NCBI RefSeq assembly: GCF_026626705.1
Contig: NZ_JAPNKC010000002.1
Span: forward strand, 1-64,000
Length of the DNA: 64,000 nucleotides
Direction: 5' to 3'
From: Pyxidicoccus sp. MSG2
GTDB taxonomy: Bacteria; Myxococcota; Myxococcia; Myxococcales; Myxococcaceae
Below are positions 24,337-32,812 of the stretch, in pieces. The notes beneath the pieces are model-generated. The model saw only the letters and a list, made by a program, of their open reading frames with translations. It was not told the origin of the DNA and searched no databases. The position numbers and the translations under genes were made by a program. Positions within the stretch are counted from its first letter, which is position 1. Each line of letters starts with the position of its first letter.

Positions 24337-26921
24337 TATGCGGCCCGGGAGTTGGGACGGCCTGGCTGCGGCGTGCGCCACCCCTGGGGGTACTGCTGTG
24401 CGAGGTGACGAATCAGCTCCAACTCCGGCATGGCCGGGTTGGCCGCCTGTGCGCAGCGCAGCAAGTCGTTGTCGTACCGGTCCGTCGTGAGGAGCCAGTA
24501 GGTGTACGGGTCCACGCGGTTGCGGCAAACCACCTGGTGGGCGCCGTACATGAGGAGGAAGTCCGAGTAGAAGCCGGGACTCGTCGAGAGGCTTTCCAGC
24601 GCCGCCTTCGCACGGGGCGTCAGGCGGAAGTGGTGGGACAGCTGCTCGTAGCCGCCCTGGGGATGGTAGAGGACCATCTTCAGGGTGCTGTTCTCAATGA
24701 GCGTCGGGCCGCAGCGCGCACTCGTGAAGTCGTTGAACTGCTGGGAGATGAGCCAGCAGCTGATTCCCTTCTTCCTGAAGGTTCGGTAGGCGTACTCGAT
24801 GAAGCTCTCTGTCGCCGGCGTCTTCAGGAGTTGGTGGGCCTCGTCGATGGCGAAGAGGGTGAGGGCGCCTCTCTGCTTCAGCGCCCGGGCGGCCCGCACT
24901 TCGACGGTGCGCGTAATCGTCGCCAGGGCGAGGGCCTTGAGGCCCTCGTCCTTGGAGACTTCCTCCAAGTCAAACGTCAGCAGCGGCGAGGAGAAGTCGA
25001 GGGTGCAGGGGCGGTTTAGCATGCCGGCATAGGTGCCCTCGGTGCAGTTCCAGAGGCGCCGCACGAGACTCTGCGCAATCGCCTCGTCGTCCTGGGACTC
25101 CCAGCGGAACCCCACCAGTGCTTTGGCGAAGTCGCTGATGATTGGGCGTCGTGACGGCTCCTTCCGCAGCTGGACATACGCCGCGCTCACCGCACGGAGG
25201 GCGACAGCCTCGTGCAGCTTGTCGAAGGTGGGCAGCGTGGAGTCACAGGTGCACACCGCGAGGAAACGCACCACATTCGCCAGGTCGGCGGGATTGAGCG
25301 TGCCGTCCGCCTGCACCAGCTCGGAGTACGACTCGAAGGGGGAGAGGCTGGTGTTGAGGGTGACGGGCAGAAACGCGCCCCCGGAAGCCTCGGTGAAGCG
25401 CCGCCAGGAGCCGCCGTTGTCGAGGAGGATGGCCTCGTAGCCCCGCGCCCGCGCGTCGCGGACGAGGCTGCCAAACTGAAAGCTCTTTCCGCTTCCCGTG
25501 GCTGCCGCCGCGAAGCCGTGCGTCGAGGGCACGCTCGGGTCGAAGAAGTCGAAGGCCACCGGGTCCCCCGCGGGCGTCTGCAGCAGACTCGTGGGCGTCG
25601 TCGTCCCGCGCCACGGCCCGAAGACGGGCAGGAAGTCCGCCGCATTCCGGGAGGTGCACGCCTTGCGGCGGGCGGGGTAGGCGAGGGCCCCGGGGAATAT
25701 GCTGAAGAACACAGGGAGCTGCGCGACCGTCTCCCGGTACAGCTCCGCGTTGCCCTGGCGGTTGAAGACTTCCCGCATGCCCTCCACCTGCGCATCCACC
25801 TCCTGCGGCGTACCTGCCTCGAGGAGGACAGCAACACTCAGGTCCACCACCTTGGAGGAGGTGTGCTGCAGCTCGCTGAGCGCGCCGAGGATGGAACTCT
25901 GGGCTGCCGCGTCCTCGATGTCCTGGCTGGCGCTGTGGCCGCCCAACCCCAACCGGCCCATGAAGCTGCGGGAGAAGTCCACGAAGCGTGCACGTCGATT
26001 CAGCGTCGCCTTGCGCTCCCGCTGGTTGCCGACGGTGAGCGAAACAGATAGCCAGAAAGGGAAGAGGGCCTCACCTCCCCCGCGTACGGCAGCACGCGGG
26101 TAGAGGAGGTGGTCCCCCAGGGCATAGTGGGTGTCGCTCTCCGGGAGCACCTTAAGCGTGCAGATGGCGCGCACCCGGCGCTCCTGGCGCCAGAAGCCTC
26201 GCTCCTCGAGGATGTCCTCGTAGGAGAGTTGCTCGCCCTCCGTGTATGCGCGCAGTACGTCGCTCTGCCCCGCCTCCTGGGAGTGGGGGATGCAAACGCG
26301 CGGTGCCCGCAGGCGCTGCTGCGCCCTGTCCGGGTTGAGCAGCTCGTAGTGCACCTGGCGCACCTCCTCCACCGTCATTTCCCGGGAGGGCAGGCCCACC
26401 TGGCGAAGACGGCTGGAGAGCTTGTCGCGGAGGGCAGCAAGGCCCTCCAGCGCGCGCCGGTGCTCCTTCTCGGCGTGCCCGGCGAGGCTGGCGAAGGGGA
26501 GCGCGGAGCCGAGCTCGCCCCGTACCAGCCGGGAGCCTCCGGGCAGGCAGAAGAAGAGGAAGAGGCGCACCCGCCGCATGGGCAGTGCCCGAAGCCAGCG
26601 CGCTCGGGCCGCGACATGCTCCCGGAGGCTGGGCTCGCAAGCCCCCGCACCCGCCTTCTCGTACTCCCGAATGGCCTCCTCGCCGTCGCTGTCCACGCGG
26701 TACAGGAAGCGCACGGTGATTCCGTCGTTGAGGGTGGAGACGAAGCTCCGGAGTCCCTCGCCGAGGGACTTCAACCCCTCCTCGGACTCGAAGGTGCAGT
26801 CCCGCGGTTGCACCACGAGGGCCCCGCAATAGTCGAGGGAGGGGCTGATGACTGCCGTGACGCCCTCCTGGTGCACGGTGGACCAGAGAGGCACATACGA
26901 AGCAAGGGAGGGAGAATTCAT
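24336..26921 (-). CDS. virB4: VirB4/TraC-family T4SS ATPase
   Basis: This large ATPase energises pilus assembly and substrate transfer. The 861-aa protein has an N-terminal VirB4/TraC domain, Walker A AAATGSGKSFQFGSL at about 473-485, ILLDNGGSW, Walker B LTLFAIDEAHQLL, then FRKKGISCWLISQQFNDF and a C-terminal DPYTYWLLTT element typical of TraC-like members. ATG 26921 follows GAGGTGAGT; the longer in-frame extension to 27035 overlaps the upstream gene and is unlikely. The neighbours virB3 and trbJ complete the canonical order. Confidence 0.92.
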   Translation of the reverse strand: MNSPSLASYVPLWSTVHQEGVTAVISPSLDYCGALVVQPRDCTFESEEGLKSLGEGLRSFVSTLNDGITVRFLYRVDSDGEEAIREYEKAGAGACEPSLREHVAARARWLRALPMRRVRLFLFFCLPGGSRLVRGELGSALPFASLAGHAEKEHRRALEGLAALRDKLSSRLRQVGLPSREMTVEEVRQVHYELLNPDRAQQRLRAPRVCIPHSQEAGQSDVLRAYTEGEQLSYEDILEERGFWRQERRVRAICTLKVLPESDTHYALGDHLLYPRAAVRGGGEALFPFWLSVSLTVGNQRERKATLNRRARFVDFSRSFMGRLGLGGHSASQDIEDAAAQSSILGALSELQHTSSKVVDLSVAVLLEAGTPQEVDAQVEGMREVFNRQGNAELYRETVAQLPVFFSIFPGALAYPARRKACTSRNAADFLPVFGPWRGTTTPTSLLQTPAGDPVAFDFFDPSVPSTHGFAAAATGSGKSFQFGSLVRDARARGYEAILLDNGGSWRRFTEASGGAFLPVTLNTSLSPFESYSELVQADGTLNPADLANVVRFLAVCTCDSTLPTFDKLHEAVALRAVSAAYVQLRKEPSRRPIISDFAKALVGFRWESQDDEAIAQSLVRRLWNCTEGTYAGMLNRPCTLDFSSPLLTFDLEEVSKDEGLKALALATITRTVEVRAARALKQRGALTLFAIDEAHQLLKTPATESFIEYAYRTFRKKGISCWLISQQFNDFTSARCGPTLIENSTLKMVLYHPQGGYEQLSHHFRLTPRAKAALESLSTSPGFYSDFLLMYGAHQVVCRNRVDPYTYWLLTTDRYDNDLLRCAQAANPAMPELELIRHLAQQYPQGWRTPQPGRPNSRAA

Positions 26922-26944
26922 ACTCACCTCGCGCGCGCAGACGC

Positions 26945-27250
26945 CTATGGGCGCCGACGAGCGTGGAGGAAGGGGGGCTGTTTGCAGCGTGTTGCCGCGC
27001 AAAGACGGGCGCCTCGAAGACGGCGCCACCACCACGTGAGCGAGTGCATGACGTGGCCAGGGGGCTTGCCGTGCGTCGCCGCTCGGAGCCCGACGTACGC
27101 GAGAACCGTCAGGGCCAGCGTGACGCGTCCATCATCGAAGAGACCGACTCCTCCGTAGGCGACGAGTGCGACAATCATCACCTCGGAGGGAAACGCGAGC
27201 CCAAGGAGCGTTTCCCTGAGCTCGATGTCTCGGTAGACAGGCGCTCTCAT
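26945..27250 (-). CDS. virB3: VirB3/TrbD-like membrane protein
   Basis: 101 aa beginning MRAPVYRDIELRETLLGLAF, the short cytoplasmic lead of VirB3/TrbD proteins, then two helices (MIVALVAYGGVGLF and TLALTVLAYVGLRAA) and a basic tail. It sits between the pilin-like gene (10 bp away) and virB4 (23 bp away). Its role is to anchor VirB4 and help the pilin cross the membrane. Confidence 0.75.
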   Translation of the reverse strand: MRAPVYRDIELRETLLGLAFPSEVMIVALVAYGGVGLFDDGRVTLALTVLAYVGLRAATHGKPPGHVMHSLTWWWRRLRGARLCAATRCKQPPFLHARRRP

Positions 27251-27259
27251 GAGCGGTGA

Positions 27260-27565
27260 CTACGGCTGCATCACCTGGATGACCTGCTGCCCCTGGCTCG
27301 CCACGAAGGCGATGACGATGCAGATAATCGCCACCATGGCCGCACCGGCCGCGGCCTTCGGGTTGAACTTCGCGGCGACCAGGGCAATCACGATGGCGCT
27401 GATTCCGAGCGGCATCGTGATGTTTGCGACGGCCCATTTCAGGGCCTTTTCTCCAAGATACGCATGAGCGTCCACGGCCCACGTGCACACGGCCGCGACG
27501 AGCGCGACTTGAAGCCCGGCGAGCTGCTCGCGGGTTGCCTTACGGAGATTCCTCGTTGGATTCAT
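27260..27565 (-). CDS. virB2: VirB2/TrbC-like pilin
   Basis: 101 aa with an N-terminal export signal ending near VDAHA, then two long hydrophobic helices (ITMPLGISAIVIALVAA and AAGAAMVAIICIVIAFVAS) around a basic loop KFNPKA. This is the typical VirB2/TrbC plan. It heads the virB2-3-4 block and its start overlaps the end of the upstream membrane gene by 26 bp, so it is co-expressed with it. Confidence 0.78.
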   Translation of the reverse strand: MNPTRNLRKATREQLAGLQVALVAAVCTWAVDAHAYLGEKALKWAVANITMPLGISAIVIALVAAKFNPKAAAGAAMVAIICIVIAFVASQGQQVIQVMQP

Positions 27566-27935
27566 GCTGCTCCTCTGGGTATAGCCGCGTGAGATTCGCG
27601 GCGTAGATGGACCGTGTCAGGTGCGCGCGCTTCCTGAGCTGTTGGAGCCACGCGCGCGGAGAGGCGGCGCGAGGCGGCTCCAAGTAGAGGAGGGCGCCAA
27701 CTGCGACAAGCAGGGCGAGGCACCACAGACAGAGCGGGTGTCGGGCCGCCCATCCCCAAGGGGACGTGGCCTGCGGGTCCACCGACTCTCCGTACAGCAC
27801 CAGCACCGGAACAGACACGGACAACACCACCAGGAGAGCAACGAACAGGCGCTCAGCCATTGGCAGCAGCGTGAGGCGAGTCAGGAGAGGAAGCTCGGGA
27901 GCCCTGACTTCGCGCTTGAAACCACCACGACGCAT
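27540..27935 (-). CDS. Membrane protein upstream of virB2 (131 aa)
   Basis: Two to three hydrophobic helices (MAERLFVALLVVLSVSVPVLVLY region and HPLCLWCLALLVAVGALLYL) lie between basic ends, with an acidic C-terminus EEQHESNEESP. I recognise no family. ATG 27935 is 12 bp after a GCACCT-C-AGGTGC palindrome, so the whole T4SS transcript may be controlled there. It overlaps virB2 and probably belongs to the secretion apparatus or to its exclusion function. Confidence 0.6.
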   Translation of the reverse strand: MRRGGFKREVRAPELPLLTRLTLLPMAERLFVALLVVLSVSVPVLVLYGESVDPQATSPWGWAARHPLCLWCLALLVAVGALLYLEPPRAASPRAWLQQLRKRAHLTRSIYAANLTRLYPEEQHESNEESP

Positions 27936-27946
27936 GCTGCCTCCAA

Positions 27947-27959
27947 GCACCTCAGGTGC
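27947..27959. promoter_or_regulatory. Operator-like palindrome before the T4SS operon
   Basis: GCACCTCAGGTGC has perfect 6-bp arms around one base (spacer 5 rather than 6 between GCAC and GTGC). It lies 12 bp upstream of ATG 27935 and overlaps the end of the regulator gene. Confidence 0.45.
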
Positions 27960-28551
27960 GGCCTGCGCCGCCCTCACTGGTGAGAGTGACAACCCACTCT
28001 GAAAGAATGATTCGGATGTGCTCCCGGTGAGAGAGCTCCTCCCCCAGCTGCTGGGACAGCGCCGCGCGTTCTCCTTCGAGCACGCGACGCTGGTCCGGCG
28101 GAGAGCCGAAGTAGCTCCCGACGTCATCGACCGCGGCCGTCAGCACGTGCTTCGTGTGCCCAAGCTCCTTCACTCGCTCGTCGACGAAGCGTTTGAGGCG
28201 CATGGGGACATTCACCGTGGTGCGTCCGCTCTCCGATGCCGGGTCGTCGGGAGCCAACGTCCGCGGGGGCAGCGGCTTGGGCAGCTTCCGTCCGGAGCTG
28301 GCCAGATTGACGTAGCGCCGGGAGATGACAGAGCGCGTGTACTCGCGGCGGGAGGGAATGCGCCCCTCGTCCCCAGCCATCCGCTTTCGGTCCTCGTCGA
28401 GGACGGCGCACTGGTTGAGAGGAAGGTCGAAGAAGAAGGCGACGTCGTTGGCCGCCTCCACGATGGCGAGTGGAGTCGACCCGACCACCGCCGACCGCTC
28501 TCTGAGCGTCACAAGCTGCTCTTCTGTCAGCTCCACGTTCACCTTCGCCAT
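27952..28551 (-). CDS. Tandem-duplicated ribbon-helix-helix-like regulator
   Basis: The 199-aa protein has two copies of one module of about 100 residues. Copy 1 reads KVNVELTEEQLVTLRERS, then EAANDVAFFFDLP, then SRREYTRSVISRRYVNL. Copy 2 reads TTVNVPMRLKRFVDERVKEL, then AVDDVGSYFGSP, then SHREHIRIILSEWVVTL. Each begins with a strand and two helices as in ribbon-helix-helix DNA-binding proteins, so one chain may act as a built-in dimer. I placed the start at ATG 28551 because the longer frame (ATG 28668) would run over the operators. Three GTGC-type elements lie 85-135 bp upstream, which suggests autoregulation. It is the best local candidate for the protein that reads the GCAC-N6-GTGC sites. 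Confidence 0.6.
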   Translation of the reverse strand: MAKVNVELTEEQLVTLRERSAVVGSTPLAIVEAANDVAFFFDLPLNQCAVLDEDRKRMAGDEGRIPSRREYTRSVISRRYVNLASSGRKLPKPLPPRTLAPDDPASESGRTTVNVPMRLKRFVDERVKELGHTKHVLTAAVDDVGSYFGSPPDQRRVLEGERAALSQQLGEELSHREHIRIILSEWVVTLTSEGGAGRT

Positions 28552-28633
28552 CAACTCCACCTGAGAGGGAGTTCGGGACACGAGGGTTTCCCCATGCGCC
28601 GCACCACAGAACACCAATAACTGCACAGACTCA

Positions 28634-28686
28634 AGCAAATAGTGCCGAAAACACACTATATGGTGCATACTGGTGTTTAAAGGTGC
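28634..28686. promoter_or_regulatory. Triple operator cluster upstream of the regulator
   Basis: GCAAATAGTGC (28635-28645), ACACTATATGGTGC (28653-28666) and TGTTTAAAGGTGC (28674-28686) are three degenerate copies of the operator within 53 bp. The rest of 28687-28937 is G+C-rich with no gene seen. Confidence 0.5.
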
Positions 28687-28937
28687 GACGCCGCAATGTC
28701 ACCTCCACCACGGAGGCGACAGCGCGGTTGTACCGCTGCGCCGCACCTGGAAGCGCGGAAAACGCGCACCCAGGTGTATTGGAGTGTGGGGATAGACGCT
28801 TGTTGGTGCAGGGGCGCCGCAGGCCAGCCGGGGCCCGGGGCGTCGTGCGCGCGCCCGGCAGGGGCGAGCGCCCCGGGAGGCCCGGCCCTTCTGGGGCGCC
28901 GTGTCACCGGGCGCCACCAGGCGGGGTGGAGTGGGGC

Positions 28938-29597
28938 CTACTTCGGCGCTGAGAGCAGCGTGCGAATGGCGGAGAGGACCTGGGTGCGGCGTACCGCGGC
29001 CTGCGTCGGCTCCTCGCGCTGCTGCTTGTGCAGCGTGACGAGGAGTGCCTCGACGACATCCTCGAGCTTCCAGGCGCCCATTGCCTCCTCGGCCGTCAGG
29101 ACGCGCAGTTGTGCCGCCCAATCGCGGCTCTCAGGCTGAGCAGCCCACCTGCCGGAGTAGCGGAGTTCCACGAAACCTCCTGCCTCCGTCAGCCACAGGC
29201 CCCGCCCCGTGAAGGTGCCGGCGGTGCCCCCAGGCTCGGTGAGCTTGACGGGCGTCGCGTCCCCCGCCACGTGCACGGCACGCACGTCCTCCCCGTCCAC
29301 CACGGCGTACTCCCGCTGCTCGTCCTTGTTGCCCGAATCCCCGCGCAAGAGGAGGCGTGCCGACGTGGGCACCTTGGCCGCGACATACGGGAGGGCCGGC
29401 GCGACGTCCGAGACGACGTCTTGGAGGAGCGCGGCCGCCGCGGCGGCTGCGTTGCCCTTCGCATCCTCGTGGGCGCGCGCGCCGAGGGCTACGGCCTGCG
29501 CCAACTGCTTCAGGAAGGTCCGCGCCTCCTGCGCGCCCCCAAGGGCATTCAGGAGAGCATGGGGCGTGGAAGGCTCGCGACGTCCGGGGGGAGGCAT
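28938..29597 (-). CDS. Hypothetical protein (219 aa)
   Basis: Unrecognised. The first third is helical and Ala-rich (GARAHEDAKGNAAAAAAALL). The middle is beta-rich (ARLLLRGDSGNKDEQREYAV, VRAVHVAGDATPVKLTEPGG, TGRGLWLTEAGGFVELRYSG). The last third is helical (AWKLEDVVEALLVTLHKQQ). No signal peptide or membrane segment is seen. It lies between the third parB-like gene and the regulator on the same strand, so it may share a plasmid-maintenance role. Confidence 0.55.
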   Translation of the reverse strand: MPPPGRREPSTPHALLNALGGAQEARTFLKQLAQAVALGARAHEDAKGNAAAAAAALLQDVVSDVAPALPYVAAKVPTSARLLLRGDSGNKDEQREYAVVDGEDVRAVHVAGDATPVKLTEPGGTAGTFTGRGLWLTEAGGFVELRYSGRWAAQPESRDWAAQLRVLTAEEAMGAWKLEDVVEALLVTLHKQQREEPTQAAVRRTQVLSAIRTLLSAPK

Positions 29598-29885
29598 GGG
29601 TGAGTCCTATCAGCGGGAAAAAGGGAAGGGCAGTGCGCCGGCGACGTGGGACAGCCGCCTCGGTCGGACTTCACAGCACAGCACGGGGAAGCATCGCCAG
29701 GTGAAGGCTCCAGCAGCCCTGACACAGCCGCGGTCGTCACAGCCCGGCGGGAAGCGACTCTGGACGCAAGACGAGTGGAAGCAACACCTGCGCGCTGCAT
29801 GCGGCCGCGACTGAAGCATAGGGTCCCGGCCGAACACCAGAGGGGCGAGCGGGGCAGCCAGGCCCCGCTACGCAGAGACGCTCGG

Positions 29886-32225
29886 TTACACGCGTTGCCG
29901 GCGCGAGGACTTGGCGGGCTTGGGGGCAGGCGCCTCGGGGGCGCTGGTCTCCACGTCGGCGGAAGCTGCGGGGACGGCGGGCCGGAAGAGAGAAGGCACC
30001 TTGCCACTCGCAATCCCCCGGGTGAGCTCCTCGATGATGTTGGCGTGCTCCTCTACCCATGCCTGGAGGAACAGGTGCTCCGGGTCCGCGGGCTTCAGCT
30101 TGCCGTGGCCGTAGGCGAACCGCCCAATCACCGAATCGCCGACGTCGTCGCGCAGCAGCACCTCGGGCAAGCCCGCGGCATTCGTGGTCCCCAGCACCTC
30201 GACGCTCCACCCGTCGATGAGGCGGAAGCTCCTGAGCTCGGAGTCAGCCTGCGCAGACGTCTGCGCCGTCGTCGTCGGCACGTCGGCTTCGACGGCAACG
30301 TCACTTGCAGGGGCGACGGGGGACACGTCCTCCGTGGCCAGGGTGGGCAGGTCCCCGTCCCCATCGGAAATGCGCTCGACCAGGGCCGCCACGAAAGCGG
30401 GGTGAGCCACCCAGAAGGCCGCCTGAGCCTGGCTCTCCGGTGTGCCGGGCGCGGTGTCGGGAGCGTGCCCGTACTCGAGCCGCGCCGCAGCGCCCTTGGC
30501 GGCTGCCGGCCACCACGTCGCAGGCATGCGTGCGTCCGTCTCCTCATGGCGGAGCAGGAGGTGGACGTGGTCGGAGTTACTGGCCACAGGCTCGATGCGC
30601 CAGTTCCCGGCGTCATCGTCGAGCAGGAGGACGAGCTCCTCGACGCCAGAGGTCGGCTGCACCTCTACGCCGAAGCGACGACACGCCCTGATGAACTCCG
30701 GCTCTCTCTCCGCAGGCCTGCCATGAATGAAGGAGTACGTGTCGCCGGAGTAGAGCGCATCGGCGAGCAGGAGGTTGACGAACGCTTCCGGAGCCAGCGA
30801 CGGAATTCTCTTTTCGAACGCCTCGAGCGGCTCCTGGCCGGGCCTCGCCCAGAAGTCGTCAGCGAACTCCAACCACTCGCGGACGTCATAGAGCTCCGCC
30901 AGCAAGCTGAGCGTTTCGGCCATGGGGCGTTGCTGCGCAACGGCAAGCACGCGCTCGATGGCATCCTTCTGCGCCTGCGCACGTGCGTTGCGGGCCTGGC
31001 CCGCCTCGCTGCGCTCCTCACGCTTCTCGGCGCGCTCCCGCGCGGCCTGGTCCTCTGCCGCGCGCTCCTTCTTGAAGTCGTGGCCGGCACTCTTCAGGAG
31101 CTTCGCCAGTCCCGCCCTGGGAAGGAGCGACTCCGGCCGGCCCGAGGGACTGCGCGCAACCGTGACGAGCTCGGGCCGGTCCTTCACGACCTCGCGCAGG
31201 AGCTGTTTGTAGGTACGCTGCTTCGGGTCGTCGGAGCACTTCGCGTCGAGGAAGACGTAGGGTGCGTCGTACGCGAGGCTACCGTTGTACTGGTTGAAGA
31301 CCTTGGCTGCGTCCTTCTCCGAGAGCACGCCCTTGCCAGCCGTCGACGCGGCCTGCTTGGCGAGCGTCCAGCTCGCGTCGCACTTCTGGCTCCAGCACAC
31401 CTTGTCCGTGCAGAGGTCAGGGTTTTTCGTGTCCTTGAAGAGAGGGTCATTGCCGCTGCGCTTGGGGCACGCACCGCAAGCACCAACACCCTTCACGAGT
31501 TCGCTGGCCTTGACGTCGAAGGGTGCCTTCGTCAGCAGAAGGAGGTAGTCCCGGTGGACGAGGTCATTCACGAGACGGGCCGAGGGGGGCTCCCCGTCGT
31601 TGCGCTCCGTGAGTTGCTTCAACTCCGCCAGCAGCGCCTCCTGCACCTTGTGATTCGGAATGCGCGCGACGTAGAGCGCGGTGCTCTGCGTCAGCACCTT
31701 GCCGGAGAGGTACAGCTTCCGGCCCGCGGGGCACAGGTTGAGGAGCTTGAGGCACGCCCGAATGGAGCTCACGCTCTGCCCGGTGCTCTCCGCGAGCTCC
31801 TCCGCGGTGGAACCCGCGTCGAGCGCCTTCTGGAAGCCCTCCGCCGTCTCGAGCGGGTGCGGGTCCTTGCGCTGGAGGTTCTCCAGCAGCTTCAACTCGA
31901 AGAAGAGCTTGTCCGGCATGTCCGAGGCGACCTTCGCCTCGATGTGCGTCCGCTTGAGGAAAGCGTGCGCGCGGACACGTCGCTCACCCGCAACGACCTG
32001 GTACTGCCCCTTGCCGACCACCCGAAGGAAGACGGCCTGCAGGAGTCCGTGCTTGTCGATGCTTTCAGCGAGCGACTCGAGGTCCCCCATGTCCTGACGG
32101 TAGTTGTCGTCCAGGAGGATTTGCTTGAGGGGGACGGTGACGGTTGGAAGCGACTTCTGGACGTCGGCGGCCTTGGAAGCGCCCTTCATGGGGGCCGTCT
32201 TCGACGTGGCGTGCGGCTTCGGCAT
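29886..32225 (-). CDS. Large ParB-family protein with Cys cluster (779 aa)
   Basis: The ParB N-terminal domain is clear: QILLDDNYRQDMGDLESLAE, SIDKHGLLQAVFLRVVGKG, YQVVAGERRVRAHAFL with the CTP-type GERR box, LLENLQRKDPHPLETAEGF, then an HTH (TAEELAESTGQSVSSIRACL). A Cys cluster CGACPKRSGNDPLFKDTK with CTDKVCWSQKC follows, as in PRTRC-type ParB proteins. The remaining 400 residues hold a Lys/Glu/Arg-rich coiled coil and an acidic unfamiliar tail ending SSRRQRV. ATG 32225 follows GAGG. A perfect GCACTAAATAGTGC lies 94 bp upstream. It contains one GCAGACGTCTGC site (30253). Confidence 0.78.
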   Translation of the reverse strand: MPKPHATSKTAPMKGASKAADVQKSLPTVTVPLKQILLDDNYRQDMGDLESLAESIDKHGLLQAVFLRVVGKGQYQVVAGERRVRAHAFLKRTHIEAKVASDMPDKLFFELKLLENLQRKDPHPLETAEGFQKALDAGSTAEELAESTGQSVSSIRACLKLLNLCPAGRKLYLSGKVLTQSTALYVARIPNHKVQEALLAELKQLTERNDGEPPSARLVNDLVHRDYLLLLTKAPFDVKASELVKGVGACGACPKRSGNDPLFKDTKNPDLCTDKVCWSQKCDASWTLAKQAASTAGKGVLSEKDAAKVFNQYNGSLAYDAPYVFLDAKCSDDPKQRTYKQLLREVVKDRPELVTVARSPSGRPESLLPRAGLAKLLKSAGHDFKKERAAEDQAARERAEKREERSEAGQARNARAQAQKDAIERVLAVAQQRPMAETLSLLAELYDVREWLEFADDFWARPGQEPLEAFEKRIPSLAPEAFVNLLLADALYSGDTYSFIHGRPAEREPEFIRACRRFGVEVQPTSGVEELVLLLDDDAGNWRIEPVASNSDHVHLLLRHEETDARMPATWWPAAAKGAAARLEYGHAPDTAPGTPESQAQAAFWVAHPAFVAALVERISDGDGDLPTLATEDVSPVAPASDVAVEADVPTTTAQTSAQADSELRSFRLIDGWSVEVLGTTNAAGLPEVLLRDDVGDSVIGRFAYGHGKLKPADPEHLFLQAWVEEHANIIEELTRGIASGKVPSLFRPAVPAASADVETSAPEAPAPKPAKSSRRQRV
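30253..30264. repeat. GCAGACGTCTGC palindrome 3
   Basis: Perfect 12-bp palindrome within the coding region of the large ParB-like protein. Confidence 0.7.
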
Positions 32226-32318
32226 GATGACCTCGGTGCCGGGAGGGCCCGGCGGAGTACGCGGCGCGAGTCCTTCCCGCGCCGGACAACGGTGCTGCGA
32301 GTGCGCGGAGTGAAGCGC

Positions 32319-32332
32319 GCACTAAATAGTGC
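32319..32332. promoter_or_regulatory. Best-conserved GCAC-N6-GTGC operator
   Basis: GCACTAAATAGTGC has 6-bp perfect arms and serves as the reference site of the family. It lies 94 bp before the 779-aa ParB-like gene. Confidence 0.65.
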
Positions 32333-32368
32333 AGTGGAATGAGCAACAGCAAGAAGGCAAGACTTTTT

Positions 32369-32695
32369 TCACCCCTCGGCGCGGTGCTGCTCCAGGAACG
32401 CAGCGGCCTCCGCGGAGTCGGGCAACAGCGTCAGTGCGACACCATCCCAGCCAAACCAATGCCCCGGGGAGAAGTCGCGCAGTACCTCCGCGAGGTAGGC
32501 TGCGGAGTGAGTCTGACGGTCAGGGAGGCACGCGGGAAACAGGTGCGTGCCATCCCTGTAGAGCAACCAGAGGAAGGGCACACGCTCGTCATTGCTCGCA
32601 CAGAAGCGCTTGTCGTGCACCGTCACGTCGGTGCGGAAGCGGAGCGGAAGGCCGTGGCGCTGAACGGCCGCCAGGAGCGCGGCGTAGTGACGCAT
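32369..32695 (-). CDS. Hypothetical protein (108 aa) of the Mom cassette
   Basis: Unrecognised small soluble protein: MRHYAALLAAVQRHGLPLRF, then VTVHDKRFCASNDERVPFLW, LLYRDGTHLFPACLP, and a C-terminal helix AAAFLEQHRAEG. ATG 32695 comes after GGAGAG and a copy of the two-hairpin leader (32709-32751). It is last in the row DUF6884, PP-loop, Mom-like. Sharing the leader with Mom and DUF6884 suggests a joint function. Confidence 0.55.
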   Translation of the reverse strand: MRHYAALLAAVQRHGLPLRFRTDVTVHDKRFCASNDERVPFLWLLYRDGTHLFPACLPDRQTHSAAYLAEVLRDFSPGHWFGWDGVALTLLPDSAEAAAFLEQHRAEG

Positions 32696-32708
32696 GTCGT
32701 CTCTCCAG

Positions 32709-32751
32709 GCCGGCGTGGAGCCGGCGGAAACAGCCCGAGTCCTTCCCGGGC
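32709..32751 (-). promoter_or_regulatory. Two-hairpin leader core (copy B)
   Basis: Minus strand: GCCCGGGAAGGACTCGGGC hairpin, 7 nt, then GCCGGC-TCCAC-GCCGGC hairpin ending 13 nt before ATG 32695. The loops contain GGA and TCC. Confidence 0.5.
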
Positions 32752-32812
32752 AAGGTGTTGGCGGCGACTGCCACCAGCACATGTGCAGTGTAGCAGCGGA
32801 GGCTGACCTCAC

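Noticed and set aside
29646..32342. Plus-strand open frame of 898 codons
   Set aside because: Antisense to the 779-aa ParB-like protein, which has clear ParB motifs; no ribosome-binding site or family supports the plus frame.
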